Assembly: GCF_900604535.1 (NCBI RefSeq)
Contig: NZ_UWOT01000014.1
Span: 1-64,000, forward strand
Length of the DNA stretch: 64,000 nt
Source: Romboutsia_E sp900604535
Lineage (GTDB): Bacteria > Bacillota > Clostridia > Peptostreptococcales > Peptostreptococcaceae
Direction of reading: 5' to 3'
Shown: piece after piece, positions 46,343 to 55,087 of the stretch
Position numbering within the stretch: position 1 is the stretch's first letter
How the letters are laid out: each line of letters begins with the position of its first letter
The notes under the pieces: model-generated
Seen by the model: only the letters and a program-made list of their open reading frames with translations
Told to the model about the DNA's origin: nothing
Database searches by the model: none
Made by a program: the position numbers and the translations under genes

Positions 46343-47140
46343 TTATTTTAAATTTCTTAACCAATAGTTTTGTGGCGTTTCATCTTCTTCTATTGGTACA
46401 AATATATAACCTTCATTACTTAAATAACTTAATATTGAATCTAATGAGTTTGCAGTTTGCTTTCTTTCATGCATAAGTATCACTATATTATCTTTTCCCC
46501 TAGAATATGTTTTTACATTTTCTAAAACTTTTTCAGAATTAACCTTCCAATCTTCTGTATCGATATCCCAATCCCACATCTTATATCCAGCTTCTACTAA
46601 ACTTTCATAACATTCATATGGTGTATATGGTTTACTACCATATGGTAGCCTAACTATATTAGACTCAACTCCAACTAAATCTAGTAAAGTTTGTTTATTT
46701 ATATCAAACTCTTCTTTTGCTGACTTACTAGTTTTATATAACTTATGAATATCATGAGATACACTATGAAATCCTGGTGTATTTCCATTTTCAATAATAG
46801 CTTTAACTTCATTTGGATATGATTTCATATTAGAATCTATCATGAAAAAGGTAGCTCTAGCATTATACTTATTTAATACATTTAGGATTTCATTTGTATA
46901 TTTAGAAGGTCCATCGTCTATTGTTATATATGCTACTTTACCAACACTCTTTGATGGTCCTTTATTGATTTCATTTGTAGATTTGTAAATTATATTAGTT
47001 ATTGTTGTATTATATAGTTTATCATCTCTTATTAGCGGATTATTATTGGCATAACTAAATCCAACCATTAATCCGGCTCCAAAAAGTGATATACAAAGTA
47101 TAACAAAAAAACTGTATTTGTATTTTTTGTTTTTGCTCAT
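46343..47140 (-). CDS. Membrane-anchored polysaccharide deacetylase
   Basis: This is a 265-residue NodB-homology protein with one N-terminal membrane helix. All five CE4 motifs are present: TIDDGPS (two Asp), HSVSHD (zinc His pair), RLPYGS, DWDIDTEDW and ILMHERK. It probably deacetylates peptidoglycan or another GlcNAc polymer outside the membrane, giving resistance to lysozyme or a role in spore cortex. Which polymer is unknown. Confidence 0.9.
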   Translation of the reverse strand: MSKNKKYKYSFFVILCISLFGAGLMVGFSYANNNPLIRDDKLYNTTITNIIYKSTNEINKGPSKSVGKVAYITIDDGPSKYTNEILNVLNKYNARATFFMIDSNMKSYPNEVKAIIENGNTPGFHSVSHDIHKLYKTSKSAKEEFDINKQTLLDLVGVESNIVRLPYGSKPYTPYECYESLVEAGYKMWDWDIDTEDWKVNSEKVLENVKTYSRGKDNIVILMHERKQTANSLDSILSYLSNEGYIFVPIEEDETPQNYWLRNLK

Positions 47141-47325
47141 CGCATCGCCTCCCCTTCCTTAAATACCTAGATTGTCTAAACTTAGGCATTTTGATAAACA
47201 AAAACTTTAATTGATTTTTTATTTATATATATTATTAGTAAAATTTTATCTTTTATAAACGATATTGAATTTTTGTTATTTTTAAATATTGTATATTCTT
47301 TAATTTTTTTACATTTATTAAATAT

Positions 47326-47369
47326 AAAAAAACATACTAGTAAAATGTTTCATACTAGTATGTTTTTTT
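47326..47369 (-). terminator. Terminator after hisF
   Basis: Perfect 17-bp arms built on AACATACTAGTA and TACTAGTATGTT with flanking A/T-runs lie about 15 bp after hisF. Confidence 0.85.
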
Positions 47370-47384
47370 CCATTTGTTTTTTAA

Positions 47385-48140
47385 TCAACTAATTGAAATA
47401 CCATTACATACCATATAGTCCTTTAACTCTCTTATATTTATTTCTCCAAAGTGAAATACTGATGCAGCAAGCACACCATCTACATTAGCTTCTTTTATAA
47501 CCTTACAAAAATCATCCATACTTCCTGCACCCCTGGATGCTATAACTGGTATATTTACAACTTCTGTAATCTTAGATAAAAGCTCTATATCATATCCACA
47601 TTTCATTCCATCTTCATCTATACTACTTATAACTATTTCTCCTGCACCTAGATTTGCACCCTTTTTTGCCCATTCTATTACATTTATATCTGTTTTTTCT
47701 CTACCACCTTTTATATATACATTCCAAGATCCCTCACAATTTTTTTTAGCATCTATTGATAATACTACGCTTTTAGTTCCAAACTCTAGTGATGCTTGTT
47801 TAATTAATCCTGGATTTTTTACGGCTGAAGAATTTATTGATACTTTATTAGCTCCTTGCCTAAGTATATTGCTAAAATCATATAAGCTACTTACCCCTCC
47901 ACCTACACAAAATGGGATATCTATATACTCTGCTACTCTTTTGATAAAATTTAGAGATGTTTTTCTGTCTTCATATGATGCTGTTATATCATAAAATATA
48001 AGTTCATCAGCTCCACTATCGTTGTATAATTTAGCCAATACTTCTGGTGAATCTACATCTATTATATCTTTAAATTTCCTCCCTTTTACGACTCTACCAT
48101 TTATAACATCTAGGCACGGTATTATCCTTTTTGTAAGCAT
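47385..48140 (-). CDS. hisF: Orphan imidazole glycerol phosphate synthase cyclase subunit HisF
   Basis: HisF is the TIM-barrel cyclase that, with HisH, closes the imidazole ring in histidine synthesis. The 251 residues keep catalytic Asp11 (PCLDVINGRVVKG) and Asp130 (VVLSIDAKK), plus VGGGVSS and GANKVSINSSAV. However, the phosphate-binding loop IASGGAG reads IASRGAG (Arg203), and the C-terminus lacks the usual basic ending. No other his gene is in the window; a terminator follows directly, and the azoreductase gene upstream is in a separate unit. It may be a scavenged or repurposed cyclase. Confidence 0.85.
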   Translation of the reverse strand: MLTKRIIPCLDVINGRVVKGRKFKDIIDVDSPEVLAKLYNDSGADELIFYDITASYEDRKTSLNFIKRVAEYIDIPFCVGGGVSSLYDFSNILRQGANKVSINSSAVKNPGLIKQASLEFGTKSVVLSIDAKKNCEGSWNVYIKGGREKTDINVIEWAKKGANLGAGEIVISSIDEDGMKCGYDIELLSKITEVVNIPVIASRGAGSMDDFCKVIKEANVDGVLAASVFHFGEINIRELKDYMVCNGISIS

Positions 48141-48272
48141 AATTCTAATACCTCCTTAAGATATATTTTTCTCAATTATATAATTTATGCTCATTTCAAA
48201 ATTTTTATAACTTTTTTATGTAATTATTCTAAAATTTATTAGATTAATATCAATATACTTAATTTATTAATA

Positions 48273-48313
48273 AAAAATAAGTATATAGGGTAATACCCTA
48301 TATACTTATTTTT
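48273..48313 (-). terminator. Terminator overlapping the azoreductase stop codon
   Basis: Perfect 19-bp arms (built on ATAAGTATATAGGGT and its complement) with a 3-nt loop. The upstream arm includes the last codons of the azoreductase gene. Confidence 0.88.
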
Positions 48314-48948
48314 TCTATAATCTTATCTATTTTTTCACTTGCTTTTTTTATAGCTTCTAACCTTTCTTCTTCTGTATTTCCAGTACCTGATACCATAAGT
48401 TCTTCAATCTTTTTAATTCCTAATATCTTCATTATACTAGCAATATAATTTTCACCTTTATCAAGTATTGGGTCCAATATCCAAGGAATATTTCCTCCAC
48501 TAGATTGAATATATACTAATGCTCTATTTTGATCTCCTAGTAATCCCTTAGGTTTATTATTCTCAAATTTAATTGTTTTTCCAACTTGTATTATACAATC
48601 CATATATTCTTTAAGGGGAGCAGGAAATCCTAAACTCCACATAGGAGATGCTATTACATAAACTTGAGCACTTGCAAACTGATCGCATAAATCTCTAATT
48701 TTTTGTATTTCTCTTTGATCCTTGTCATCTAATTTTTTAGCATCGTCCTCTTTTATTATGGCATTTCTACCTTCAAAATATTGATATTCAAGTCTTGGTA
48801 TATGATCTTTATATAAATCAACTTCCTCAACTTTAAAATCTTTGTTTTTTTCTAAAAATTTGTTTATAAACTCTCTAGCTACAGTTTTGCTAGAAGATAA
48901 ATCCTCAGGCTTTGAATTGACACTTATATATAATAATTTCTTTTCCAT
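48298..48948 (-). CDS. FMN-dependent NADH:azoreductase / quinone oxidoreductase
   Basis: This 216-residue flavodoxin-fold enzyme is of the AcpD/AzoR family. Typical segments are LYISVNSKPEDLSSSKTVA (FMN phosphate loop), VIASPMWSLGFPAPLKEYMD and YIQSSGGNIPWI. It reduces quinones, azo or nitro compounds with NAD(P)H. No partner gene is nearby, and its own terminator overlaps its stop codon. Confidence 0.88.
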   Translation of the reverse strand: MEKKLLYISVNSKPEDLSSSKTVAREFINKFLEKNKDFKVEEVDLYKDHIPRLEYQYFEGRNAIIKEDDAKKLDDKDQREIQKIRDLCDQFASAQVYVIASPMWSLGFPAPLKEYMDCIIQVGKTIKFENNKPKGLLGDQNRALVYIQSSGGNIPWILDPILDKGENYIASIMKILGIKKIEELMVSGTGNTEEERLEAIKKASEKIDKIIEKISI

Positions 48949-49113
48949 TAGTTCACCTCTAAGAGAAATCTTATTTTATTCATTTATTATTATTTACTCA
49001 AGTTAACTATTATATTCTTATTTAGATTTCTTCTAAAAATCAACTTAATTTCTATGTATTAAACCTTATTATATAATCTATATCATCATAGTAAAATTTT
49101 TATTTATATTATT

Positions 49114-50532
49114 TTATGCAAGTTGAATTTTTTCTTCTGATAAGGATTTTTCTTGTATATATTCATCAATTGCCTTAGCTGCCTTTTTACCTGCCCCCAT
49201 TGCAGATATTACTGTAGCCGCTCCAGTTACTGCATCTCCTCCAGCATAAACACTTTTTCTTGATGTAAGACCATTTTCATCTGTTACTATACATTCTCTT
49301 TTATTAATTTCTAAACCTTCTGTAGTTGAGCTTATAAGTGGATTAGGGCTTGTTCCAAGTGACATTATAACTGTATCTACATCTATAATAAATTCTGATC
49401 CACTTACCACTATAGGTCTTCTTCTTCCTGATTCATCAGGTTCTCCTAATTCCATCTTCACACACAGCATACCTTTAACATTTCCACTCTCATCAAGCAA
49501 AATTTCTACTGGATTAGTTAATGTATCAAATATTACACCTTCTTCTTTTGCATGATGTATTTCTTCTTTCCTTGCAGGTAACTCTGATTCACCTCGTCTA
49601 TATACTATATGAGTTTTTGCTCCTAATCTAAGAGCCGTTCTTGCTGCATCCATAGCAACATTTCCTCCACCTACAACTGCTACAGACTTACCAACTCTTA
49701 TTGGAGTTGCATAATCATCTTTATACGCTTTCATTAAGTTTACCCTAGTTAAAAATTCATTTGCAGAGAATACACCATTTGCATTTTCGCCCTTTATTCC
49801 CATAAACTTAGGTAGACCTGCTCCAGATCCTATAAATATAGCTTCAAATTTTTCTTCTTCTATTAATTCATCTATAGTTATAGTTCTTCCTATAACTACA
49901 TTAGTTTCTATTTTCACACCTAATTTTTTAATACTATCTATTTCAGCATTGACGATTTCTTTTTTAGGTAATCTAAATTCTGGTATTCCGTAAGTTAAAA
50001 CACCACCTGCTTCGTGCATAGCTTCGAATATAGTTACATCATACCCATTCTTAGCTAAGTCTCCTGCACATGCAAGGCCTGCTGGTCCACTTCCAATTAC
50101 AGCTATCTTTTTATTATTTTTAGGTTTTGTTTCTGTTAAATCTATATTATTGGCTCTTGACCAGTCTGCTACAAATTTTTCTAACTTTCCTACAGCAATT
50201 GATGCAGATTTTCTAGCAAATACACATTTGCCTTCACATTGATTTTCTTGTGGGCATACTCTACCGCATACAGCCGGTAGTGAACTACTCTTAGCTATTA
50301 TCTTTGCCGCACCTTCTATATCATTCTCTTTTATCTTTCCTATAAATCCAGGTATATCTACTCCTACAGGACAAGCTGATACACATTGAGGCTTTTTGCA
50401 ACCTAAGCATCTATTTGCTTCACATATAGCTTCTTCCATATTATATCCTAAGCATACTTCATCAAAATTAGTTCTTCTTTTTTCTGCATCTTGTTCTTTA
50501 ACTGGAACTCTTTCCATTTTATTCATTCCCAT
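49114..50532 (-). CDS. nfnB: NADP-linked Nfn/GltD-type flavoprotein, beta subunit
   Basis: This 472-residue flavoprotein has an N-terminal two-cluster Fe-S domain (CLGCKKPQCVSACPVG and CGRVCPQENQCEGKC) and a GltD-type core: FAD site IGSGPAGLACAGDLAK, NADP site VAVVGGGNVAMDAARTAL, and C-terminal SVYAGGDAVTGAATV. With the adjacent alpha subunit it forms the NADH-dependent ferredoxin:NADP oxidoreductase, which bifurcates electrons. It is translated from ATG 50532 after GGGGGT inside the end of nfnA (TAATATG). It has often been annotated as glutamate synthase small subunit, but no large subunit is here. Confidence 0.9.
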   Translation of the reverse strand: MGMNKMERVPVKEQDAEKRRTNFDEVCLGYNMEEAICEANRCLGCKKPQCVSACPVGVDIPGFIGKIKENDIEGAAKIIAKSSSLPAVCGRVCPQENQCEGKCVFARKSASIAVGKLEKFVADWSRANNIDLTETKPKNNKKIAVIGSGPAGLACAGDLAKNGYDVTIFEAMHEAGGVLTYGIPEFRLPKKEIVNAEIDSIKKLGVKIETNVVIGRTITIDELIEEEKFEAIFIGSGAGLPKFMGIKGENANGVFSANEFLTRVNLMKAYKDDYATPIRVGKSVAVVGGGNVAMDAARTALRLGAKTHIVYRRGESELPARKEEIHHAKEEGVIFDTLTNPVEILLDESGNVKGMLCVKMELGEPDESGRRRPIVVSGSEFIIDVDTVIMSLGTSPNPLISSTTEGLEINKRECIVTDENGLTSRKSVYAGGDAVTGAATVISAMGAGKKAAKAIDEYIQEKSLSEEKIQLA

Positions 50533-50533
50533 A

Positions 50534-51424
50534 TTATCTACCCCCACATCCACAATTACTATGATGAGATGTTCCATCTTCCTCTAATTCTAAGATTGCT
50601 CTTCCCTCTTCTGTCTTATACATGGATTGTCTTCTCATAGCTTCATCAAAATCAACTAAGTGACCATCAAATTCTGGACCATCTACACAAGCAAATTTAA
50701 TTTTATCTCCTAAACTTACTCTACATGCTCCACACATTCCAGTTCCATCAACCATTATAGGATTTAGGCTTACTGTAGTAGGTATTTCTAACTCTTTAGT
50801 TAACATGCTTGTAAACTTCATCATTATCATAGGGCCGATTACAACTGCATGATCATATTTTTTGCCTTTATTTTGAACTAAATCTCTTAATAACTCAGTA
50901 ACTCTTCCATTATATCCATATGAACCATCATCAGTTGAAATATATAAACTTTTAGCAACTGCTTTCATTTCATCTTCTAAAATAAGTAACTCTCTGTTTC
51001 TAGATCCAATTATTACATCAACATCTAGATTATTCTCTTTAAACCATTTAACTTGCGGATATACTGGTGCTGCACCAACTCCGCCTGCTATAAATATAAT
51101 CTTTTTTTTCTTAAGATTTTCTATATCTTCATGTATAAACTCACTTGGTTGACCTAATGGTCCAACAAAATCTGTTATGTAATCCCCTTCATTAAGGTTT
51201 GCTAATAACTTAGTTGAGGCGCCAACTATTTGAAAAACAATTGTAACAGTATTTTGATTTCTGTCATAATCAGCAATAGTAAGAGGTATTCTCTCGCCTT
51301 TTTCATCCATTTTTACTATAACAAATTGGCCAGGTTGTGCCGATTTTGAAATCCTCTTTGATTCAATTTCCATTAAATAAATATTATCTGCTAATACTCT
51401 TTTACTTATAATTCTATTTCCCAT
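50534..51424 (-). CDS. nfnA: Ferredoxin-NADP+ reductase-type alpha subunit of Nfn
   Basis: This 296-residue protein has a flavin-binding FNR-type core (SAQPGQFVIVKMDEKGERIP; FIAGGVGAAPVYPQ) and a C-terminal [2Fe-2S] cluster region (TGMCGACRVSLG..FACVDGPEF), as in DHODK/NfnA proteins. I start at ATG 51424 with GGGG 9 nt upstream. The 51439 start overlaps that site. It precedes nfnB with a stop-start overlap. The promoter carries a palindromic operator-like site. Confidence 0.9.
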   Translation of the reverse strand: MGNRIISKRVLADNIYLMEIESKRISKSAQPGQFVIVKMDEKGERIPLTIADYDRNQNTVTIVFQIVGASTKLLANLNEGDYITDFVGPLGQPSEFIHEDIENLKKKKIIFIAGGVGAAPVYPQVKWFKENNLDVDVIIGSRNRELLILEDEMKAVAKSLYISTDDGSYGYNGRVTELLRDLVQNKGKKYDHAVVIGPMIMMKFTSMLTKELEIPTTVSLNPIMVDGTGMCGACRVSLGDKIKFACVDGPEFDGHLVDFDEAMRRQSMYKTEEGRAILELEEDGTSHHSNCGCGGR

Positions 51425-51514
51425 AATAATTTTCCCCATCCTGTCTTTATAGTTTCCCCAATTTTATTTATGTACTTCAAATAACTTTTGTTATTTTTTT
51501 AACTTTTTATAGTG

Positions 51515-51534
51515 TTATGTATACATAAAGTATA
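51515..51534 (-). promoter_or_regulatory. Palindromic operator-like site at the nfnAB promoter
   Basis: A perfect 14-bp palindrome TTATGTATACATAA (51515-51528) lies directly downstream of a TATACT -10 box (51534-51529, minus strand) with TTACAA about 16 bp further upstream. A second near copy, TTATGTATACAAAA, is at 51634-51647. This placement would suit repression. Confidence 0.55.
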
Positions 51535-51681
51535 CTATATTTTATATGTTTTGTAATAATTTACTACTAATTTAAACATAAAATTTTACTATTATATCTA
51601 GTTTTTTTATAATAATTTTAATTTATAATAATATTATGTATACAAAATTATGTTGTTAAATTCACAACTTAATTATTATAT

Positions 51682-51722
51682 AAAAAAAGAAACTATATTT
51701 TATATAATAGTTTCTTTTTTAT
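51682..51722 (-). terminator. Terminator after the first reverse rubrerythrin
   Basis: Arms AAAGAAACTAT and ATAGTTTCTTT with A/T-runs follow the rubrerythrin stop on the minus strand. Confidence 0.85.
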
Positions 51723-51728
51723 AATTTA

Positions 51729-52274
51729 TTATTTTTCAAAATGTCTTTTAAGAAGTCCTAAGAATGCCTTACCATGTCTTGCTTCATCTTTGCACATTTC
51801 ATGTACTGTATCATGAATTGCATCTAAACCTAGCTCTTTAGCTTTTTTAGCTAGTTTTAATTTTCCATCTGTTGCTCCATATTCAGCTTCAACTCTTACA
51901 GATAAGTTTTCTTTAGTATCAGCAACAACTACCTCTCCAAGAAGTTCAGCAAATTTAGCTGCATGTTCTGCTTCTTCATAAGCTATTCTTCTATATGCTT
52001 CTGCTACTTCTGGATATCCTTCTCTATCTGCTTGACGACTCATAGCTATATACATTCCAACCTCAGTACATTCACCTATAAAGTTATCTCTTAATCCTTC
52101 CACTATCTCTTCATCTACTCCCTTTGCTAATCCGATTCTATGTTCATCTGCCCATTTCATTTCCCCTGACATTTCTTCAAATTTTTCTGAACCAACCTTA
52201 CAAACTGGACATAAACTAGGAGCTTCATCTCCTTCATATATATATCCACACACTGTACATACAAATTTTTTCAT
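51729..52274 (-). CDS. Reverse rubrerythrin 1
   Basis: This 181-residue protein begins with a rubredoxin domain (CTVCGYIYEG and LCPVCKVG) and continues with a diiron four-helix domain (ECTEVGMYIAMSRQAD, YEEAEHAAKFAELLG, HEMCKDEARHGKAFLG). The rubredoxin-first order is the reverse rubrerythrin of clostridia, an H2O2 and O2 scavenger that takes electrons from NADH via partner proteins. A GGAGGAAAAA site precedes the ATG. A close paralogue lies at 58651-59205. Confidence 0.93.
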   Translation of the reverse strand: MKKFVCTVCGYIYEGDEAPSLCPVCKVGSEKFEEMSGEMKWADEHRIGLAKGVDEEIVEGLRDNFIGECTEVGMYIAMSRQADREGYPEVAEAYRRIAYEEAEHAAKFAELLGEVVVADTKENLSVRVEAEYGATDGKLKLAKKAKELGLDAIHDTVHEMCKDEARHGKAFLGLLKRHFEK

Positions 52275-52442
52275 AATTTTTTCCTCCTTATATTAATTTA
52301 TTTATATTAATTTATTTAAAATTCACTTTTAATTTTATTATACTTAACTTATACCCTTGTGTTTCTAATCTAAACATGATTATATAAAATTTGTTTATAT
52401 TTTCATAAAATTCGTACTTTTATCCATTAATTTCTCTATAAA

Positions 52443-52470
52443 AAAGACCTACCATATATGGTAAGTCTTA
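52443..52470 (-). terminator. Terminator after the VanW-family gene
   Basis: A compact hairpin (AAGACCTACCATATATGGTAAG region) is followed by a T-run on the minus strand. Confidence 0.7.
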
Positions 52471-53697
52471 CTATTTTATCTTATATTTACTAGTAGATAT
52501 AAGTTCTTCTATTATTTTATTACTTTCTTCATCTAAATATATCCTATATGTTTTTACTATAATATTATCTTTCTTATGTTCTTCCTCTGTTTTTATATAA
52601 AGTTTTTGTTTATCCTCTTTACATCCATATATTCTAGATGTTATACATCCATTACCTACTATATTATAAATATATATAGGATGTGTAAAATTATTTTTTA
52701 ACTTTAAATCTGTATATCCATAAGATACACTTGCATCTCTACCTCTTGGAACATATCTAGATTGGAATGTATGATTGTGTACTTCTTCTATGCCAACACC
52801 AGATAATAGTGCTGCATTATATATAGTAGTAGATACTTGACATACACCACCACCTTCTCCATCTACGTATTTACCTCCAACTATGACTTTAGCAGTTTTG
52901 TATCCATTGACCCAGTTTCTAGCTCCTGTTGCTTTATTATAAGAAAAAACCTCATTAGGCATTATTAACTTATTACTTGTACTCTCTCCTGCAACATGTA
53001 TATTACTCCCTCTAGACGTACTATCATTGAAGGATGTGCTAAATTGACCTAATATAGTATCAATAGAATTTATATCTTCTGTTGTTATGCTTGGCTTTAC
53101 TATTTTTACAGGAAGCTTTATATCTTCTATTTCTTTATTTACCAACATATTATATATTTTTTCTTTTAACTTTATTACTTCTACTTCTTTTCCTACTTTA
53201 GATTCTGTTCTTACTATTTCTCCATAACCTTTAATTTCAAAGTTTGCCTCTGTTACATCTACATCAATTTCTTTTCTTATATATTCTATAAACTCACTTA
53301 ATTTACTTTCATCATAAGTTGCATTAAGATTTATATTGTAATTTTTATTAAACAAAAGCCCTATTTTTCTTTTTGTATTTTCTAAATTATCATCTGTATT
53401 GGTATATAAGTAGGCTTTATTTAAAGCATCTTCTACATTATAGCTCAAATTAATTTTAGACGGTTGTAATATCCATGTTTTTTCCTCATAGGTAATTTTT
53501 ATAGGCTTTATTTTATACTTGTCATTAATTTTATTTAAAGCTTCTTTATATCTCAATCCTCCTACATCTACATTTTGTATACTTATATTGTTAAATATCT
53601 TTTTATCTTCAATATTTTCTAATTTATTCATACCTAATAAAAAAATGCTTAATATTAAAGTGAAAAATAAATAAGTTAATCTTTTATATCTAACCAT
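52471..53697 (-). CDS. VanW-family cell-wall protein
   Basis: This 408-residue protein has an N-terminal membrane anchor (LFFTLILSIFLLGMN), a PG-binding-4-type domain (about 40-200) and a VanW domain (STSFNDSTSRGSNIHVAG; MPNEVFSYNKATG; EGGGVCQVSTTIYNAAL). VanW proteins occur in vancomycin clusters but are also common, without such clusters, in clostridia, as here. It is presumed to act at the cell wall; the activity is unknown. No van genes are nearby. Confidence 0.9.
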   Translation of the reverse strand: MVRYKRLTYLFFTLILSIFLLGMNKLENIEDKKIFNNISIQNVDVGGLRYKEALNKINDKYKIKPIKITYEEKTWILQPSKINLSYNVEDALNKAYLYTNTDDNLENTKRKIGLLFNKNYNINLNATYDESKLSEFIEYIRKEIDVDVTEANFEIKGYGEIVRTESKVGKEVEVIKLKEKIYNMLVNKEIEDIKLPVKIVKPSITTEDINSIDTILGQFSTSFNDSTSRGSNIHVAGESTSNKLIMPNEVFSYNKATGARNWVNGYKTAKVIVGGKYVDGEGGGVCQVSTTIYNAALLSGVGIEEVHNHTFQSRYVPRGRDASVSYGYTDLKLKNNFTHPIYIYNIVGNGCITSRIYGCKEDKQKLYIKTEEEHKKDNIIVKTYRIYLDEESNKIIEELISTSKYKIK

Positions 53698-53841
53698 ATT
53701 GTGCTCCTTAGTTTGAAATTATATCTTTATATTTTCCCATAAACAATTTTATATTCTGATACATGTCATTCAAAATATGAATATATATTTTTTTTATGCT
53801 AATACTTTTAATAAATATTTTTATTTTCATGGAGGTTAATT

Positions 53842-54027
53842 ATGAAAAATTCAAAAGATGAATTAAAAGACGCATTTGCCCAACTTCAAAGCGCACAAAG
53901 TTGCTTAAATCATGCATTAAAAACTGTAGAAAAACAAAATAATAAACATCAAATAGAAAATACAATAACATATGTAAAAGAAGCTGTGTTTGCAGCTAGC
54001 AACGCCTTAGCAAATTACCAAGATTAA
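53842..54027 (+). CDS. Hypothetical small helical protein
   Basis: This 61-residue protein has two predicted helices (KDELKDAFAQLQSAQSCLNH and NTITYVKEAVFAASNALAN) with heptad-like Ala/Leu spacing. I do not recognise it by name. It may be a small spore- or sporulation-type protein, but nothing shows that. A GGAGG site precedes the ATG and a terminator follows, so it is probably expressed. Confidence 0.65.
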   Translation: MKNSKDELKDAFAQLQSAQSCLNHALKTVEKQNNKHQIENTITYVKEAVFAASNALANYQD

Positions 54028-54052
54028 TTTATATAATTATCAAAAAATTTTT

Positions 54053-54080
54053 AAGACTTAGATTTCTAAGTCTTTTCTAT
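54053..54080 (+). terminator. Terminator after the small helical protein
   Basis: Arms AAGACTTAG and CTAAGTCTT with a 4-nt loop are followed by a T-rich run. Confidence 0.75.
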
Positions 54081-54179
54081 TGTCTTATCTTAATCGTTTT
54101 CCTAATTATTATATCATTTCTTCAGATTTCTTATTTTTTTCGATAAAAATCGACTTTTTTCACTTTAATTTTTTTAAGT

Positions 54180-54363
54180 TTATGTTATAATATCTTATAC
54201 TTATTTTTAAGTTACAATATACAGACTATAATATAGTCTGTGACTAGGTTACATACCTATTTTATATTTACAAATTCACTTTGGAGAAAACATATTTTCT
54301 ACCTATTATTCGATATGAAATTTATAAATTACTTTATAGGTCTATCCTATAAGATTCGGAGGT
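54180..54363 (+). promoter_or_regulatory. Long structured leader with palindrome upstream of the GNAT gene
   Basis: TATAAT at 54185-54190 may be a -10 box, giving a leader of about 170 nt. A palindrome with 10-bp arms (ACAGACTATA and TATAGTCTGT around one A) lies at 54221-54241, and a small hairpin (TTATAGG/CCTATAA) lies just before the GGAGGT site at 54358. No known riboswitch class fits. It could be an operator, an RNA switch, or both. Confidence 0.45.
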
Positions 54364-54369
54364 ACTTAA

Positions 54370-54963
54370 TTGATAAAAACAATACAATTATCAAAATTTA
54401 ACGGGAACCCTTGCGAAAATTTATACGGTAATATTTGCTATATAACTAAAGATAAATTTAAGGACGTTATTAACTTATACAATAAAGTAAACCATTCTAT
54501 GGAAAATAAAAGCTGGCTTAAATCTCGTGATATATCTTATTTAGAAGATGTATTAGATAATGGAGGTTTCATAGTTGGATGCTATATAGAAGATAACTTA
54601 GTTGCTTCTGCATTATGTGAAGCACCTAGAGGAGAATATAAAGATATGCTTTTTGAAATTGGAATGAGCAATGATGATATAGATACTACTTATATCTCTG
54701 GATTTGTTATGGTTGATCCAATTTATCGTGGAAATGCTCTTCATCGCATATTACTAGAAACTAGAATTGATTTATCAATAGAAAGAGATATGAGAAATAT
54801 CGTTACTGTTGTTAACTCTCAAAATATATTTAGCTTAAATACAATTTTAAGCTTAGGATTTGAATTAAAATTAGAAAAACAAAATGAAATTGGATCTATA
54901 AGATATGTTCTTCATAAAAATTTAGATAACCTAAGAAGTAAATCAATTGAGATTACAGCTTAA
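54370..54963 (+). CDS. GNAT-family N-acetyltransferase
   Basis: This 197-residue protein has a GNAT fold, with the acetyl-CoA region at YISGFVMVDPIYRGNALHRI (VxxxxRGxG/A-like). The start is TTG with GGAGGT 6 nt upstream. The substrate is unknown. It is preceded by a long leader and followed by the MacAB-like export genes on the same strand, after a gap of about 125 bp with its own ribosome site. A role in resistance or in modifying an exported compound is an inference from position. Confidence 0.82.
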   Translation: MIKTIQLSKFNGNPCENLYGNICYITKDKFKDVINLYNKVNHSMENKSWLKSRDISYLEDVLDNGGFIVGCYIEDNLVASALCEAPRGEYKDMLFEIGMSNDDIDTTYISGFVMVDPIYRGNALHRILLETRIDLSIERDMRNIVTVVNSQNIFSLNTILSLGFELKLEKQNEIGSIRYVLHKNLDNLRSKSIEITA

Positions 54964-55087
54964 TATATATACTTTAATATTTCTTTCAAAAGTTACAATT
55001 TAGTAATTTTTATAATTAGTTTTGACTTATTGTACCATTTACCTCTATAATTTTATAGAGGTATTATTTTTTTAAAGGAGTGGGTAT

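Noticed and set aside
49114..51424. Glutamate synthase
   Set aside because: No large subunit is present, and the FNR-type partner gene makes Nfn the better call.
51729..52400. PerR-type box upstream of the first rubrerythrin
   Set aside because: The AT-rich upstream region has partial matches only; nothing exceeds what AT-rich sequence gives by chance.
52471..53697. Vancomycin resistance locus suggested by VanW
   Set aside because: No vanA/H/X/Y/S/R genes nearby; VanW-family proteins are common in clostridia without resistance.
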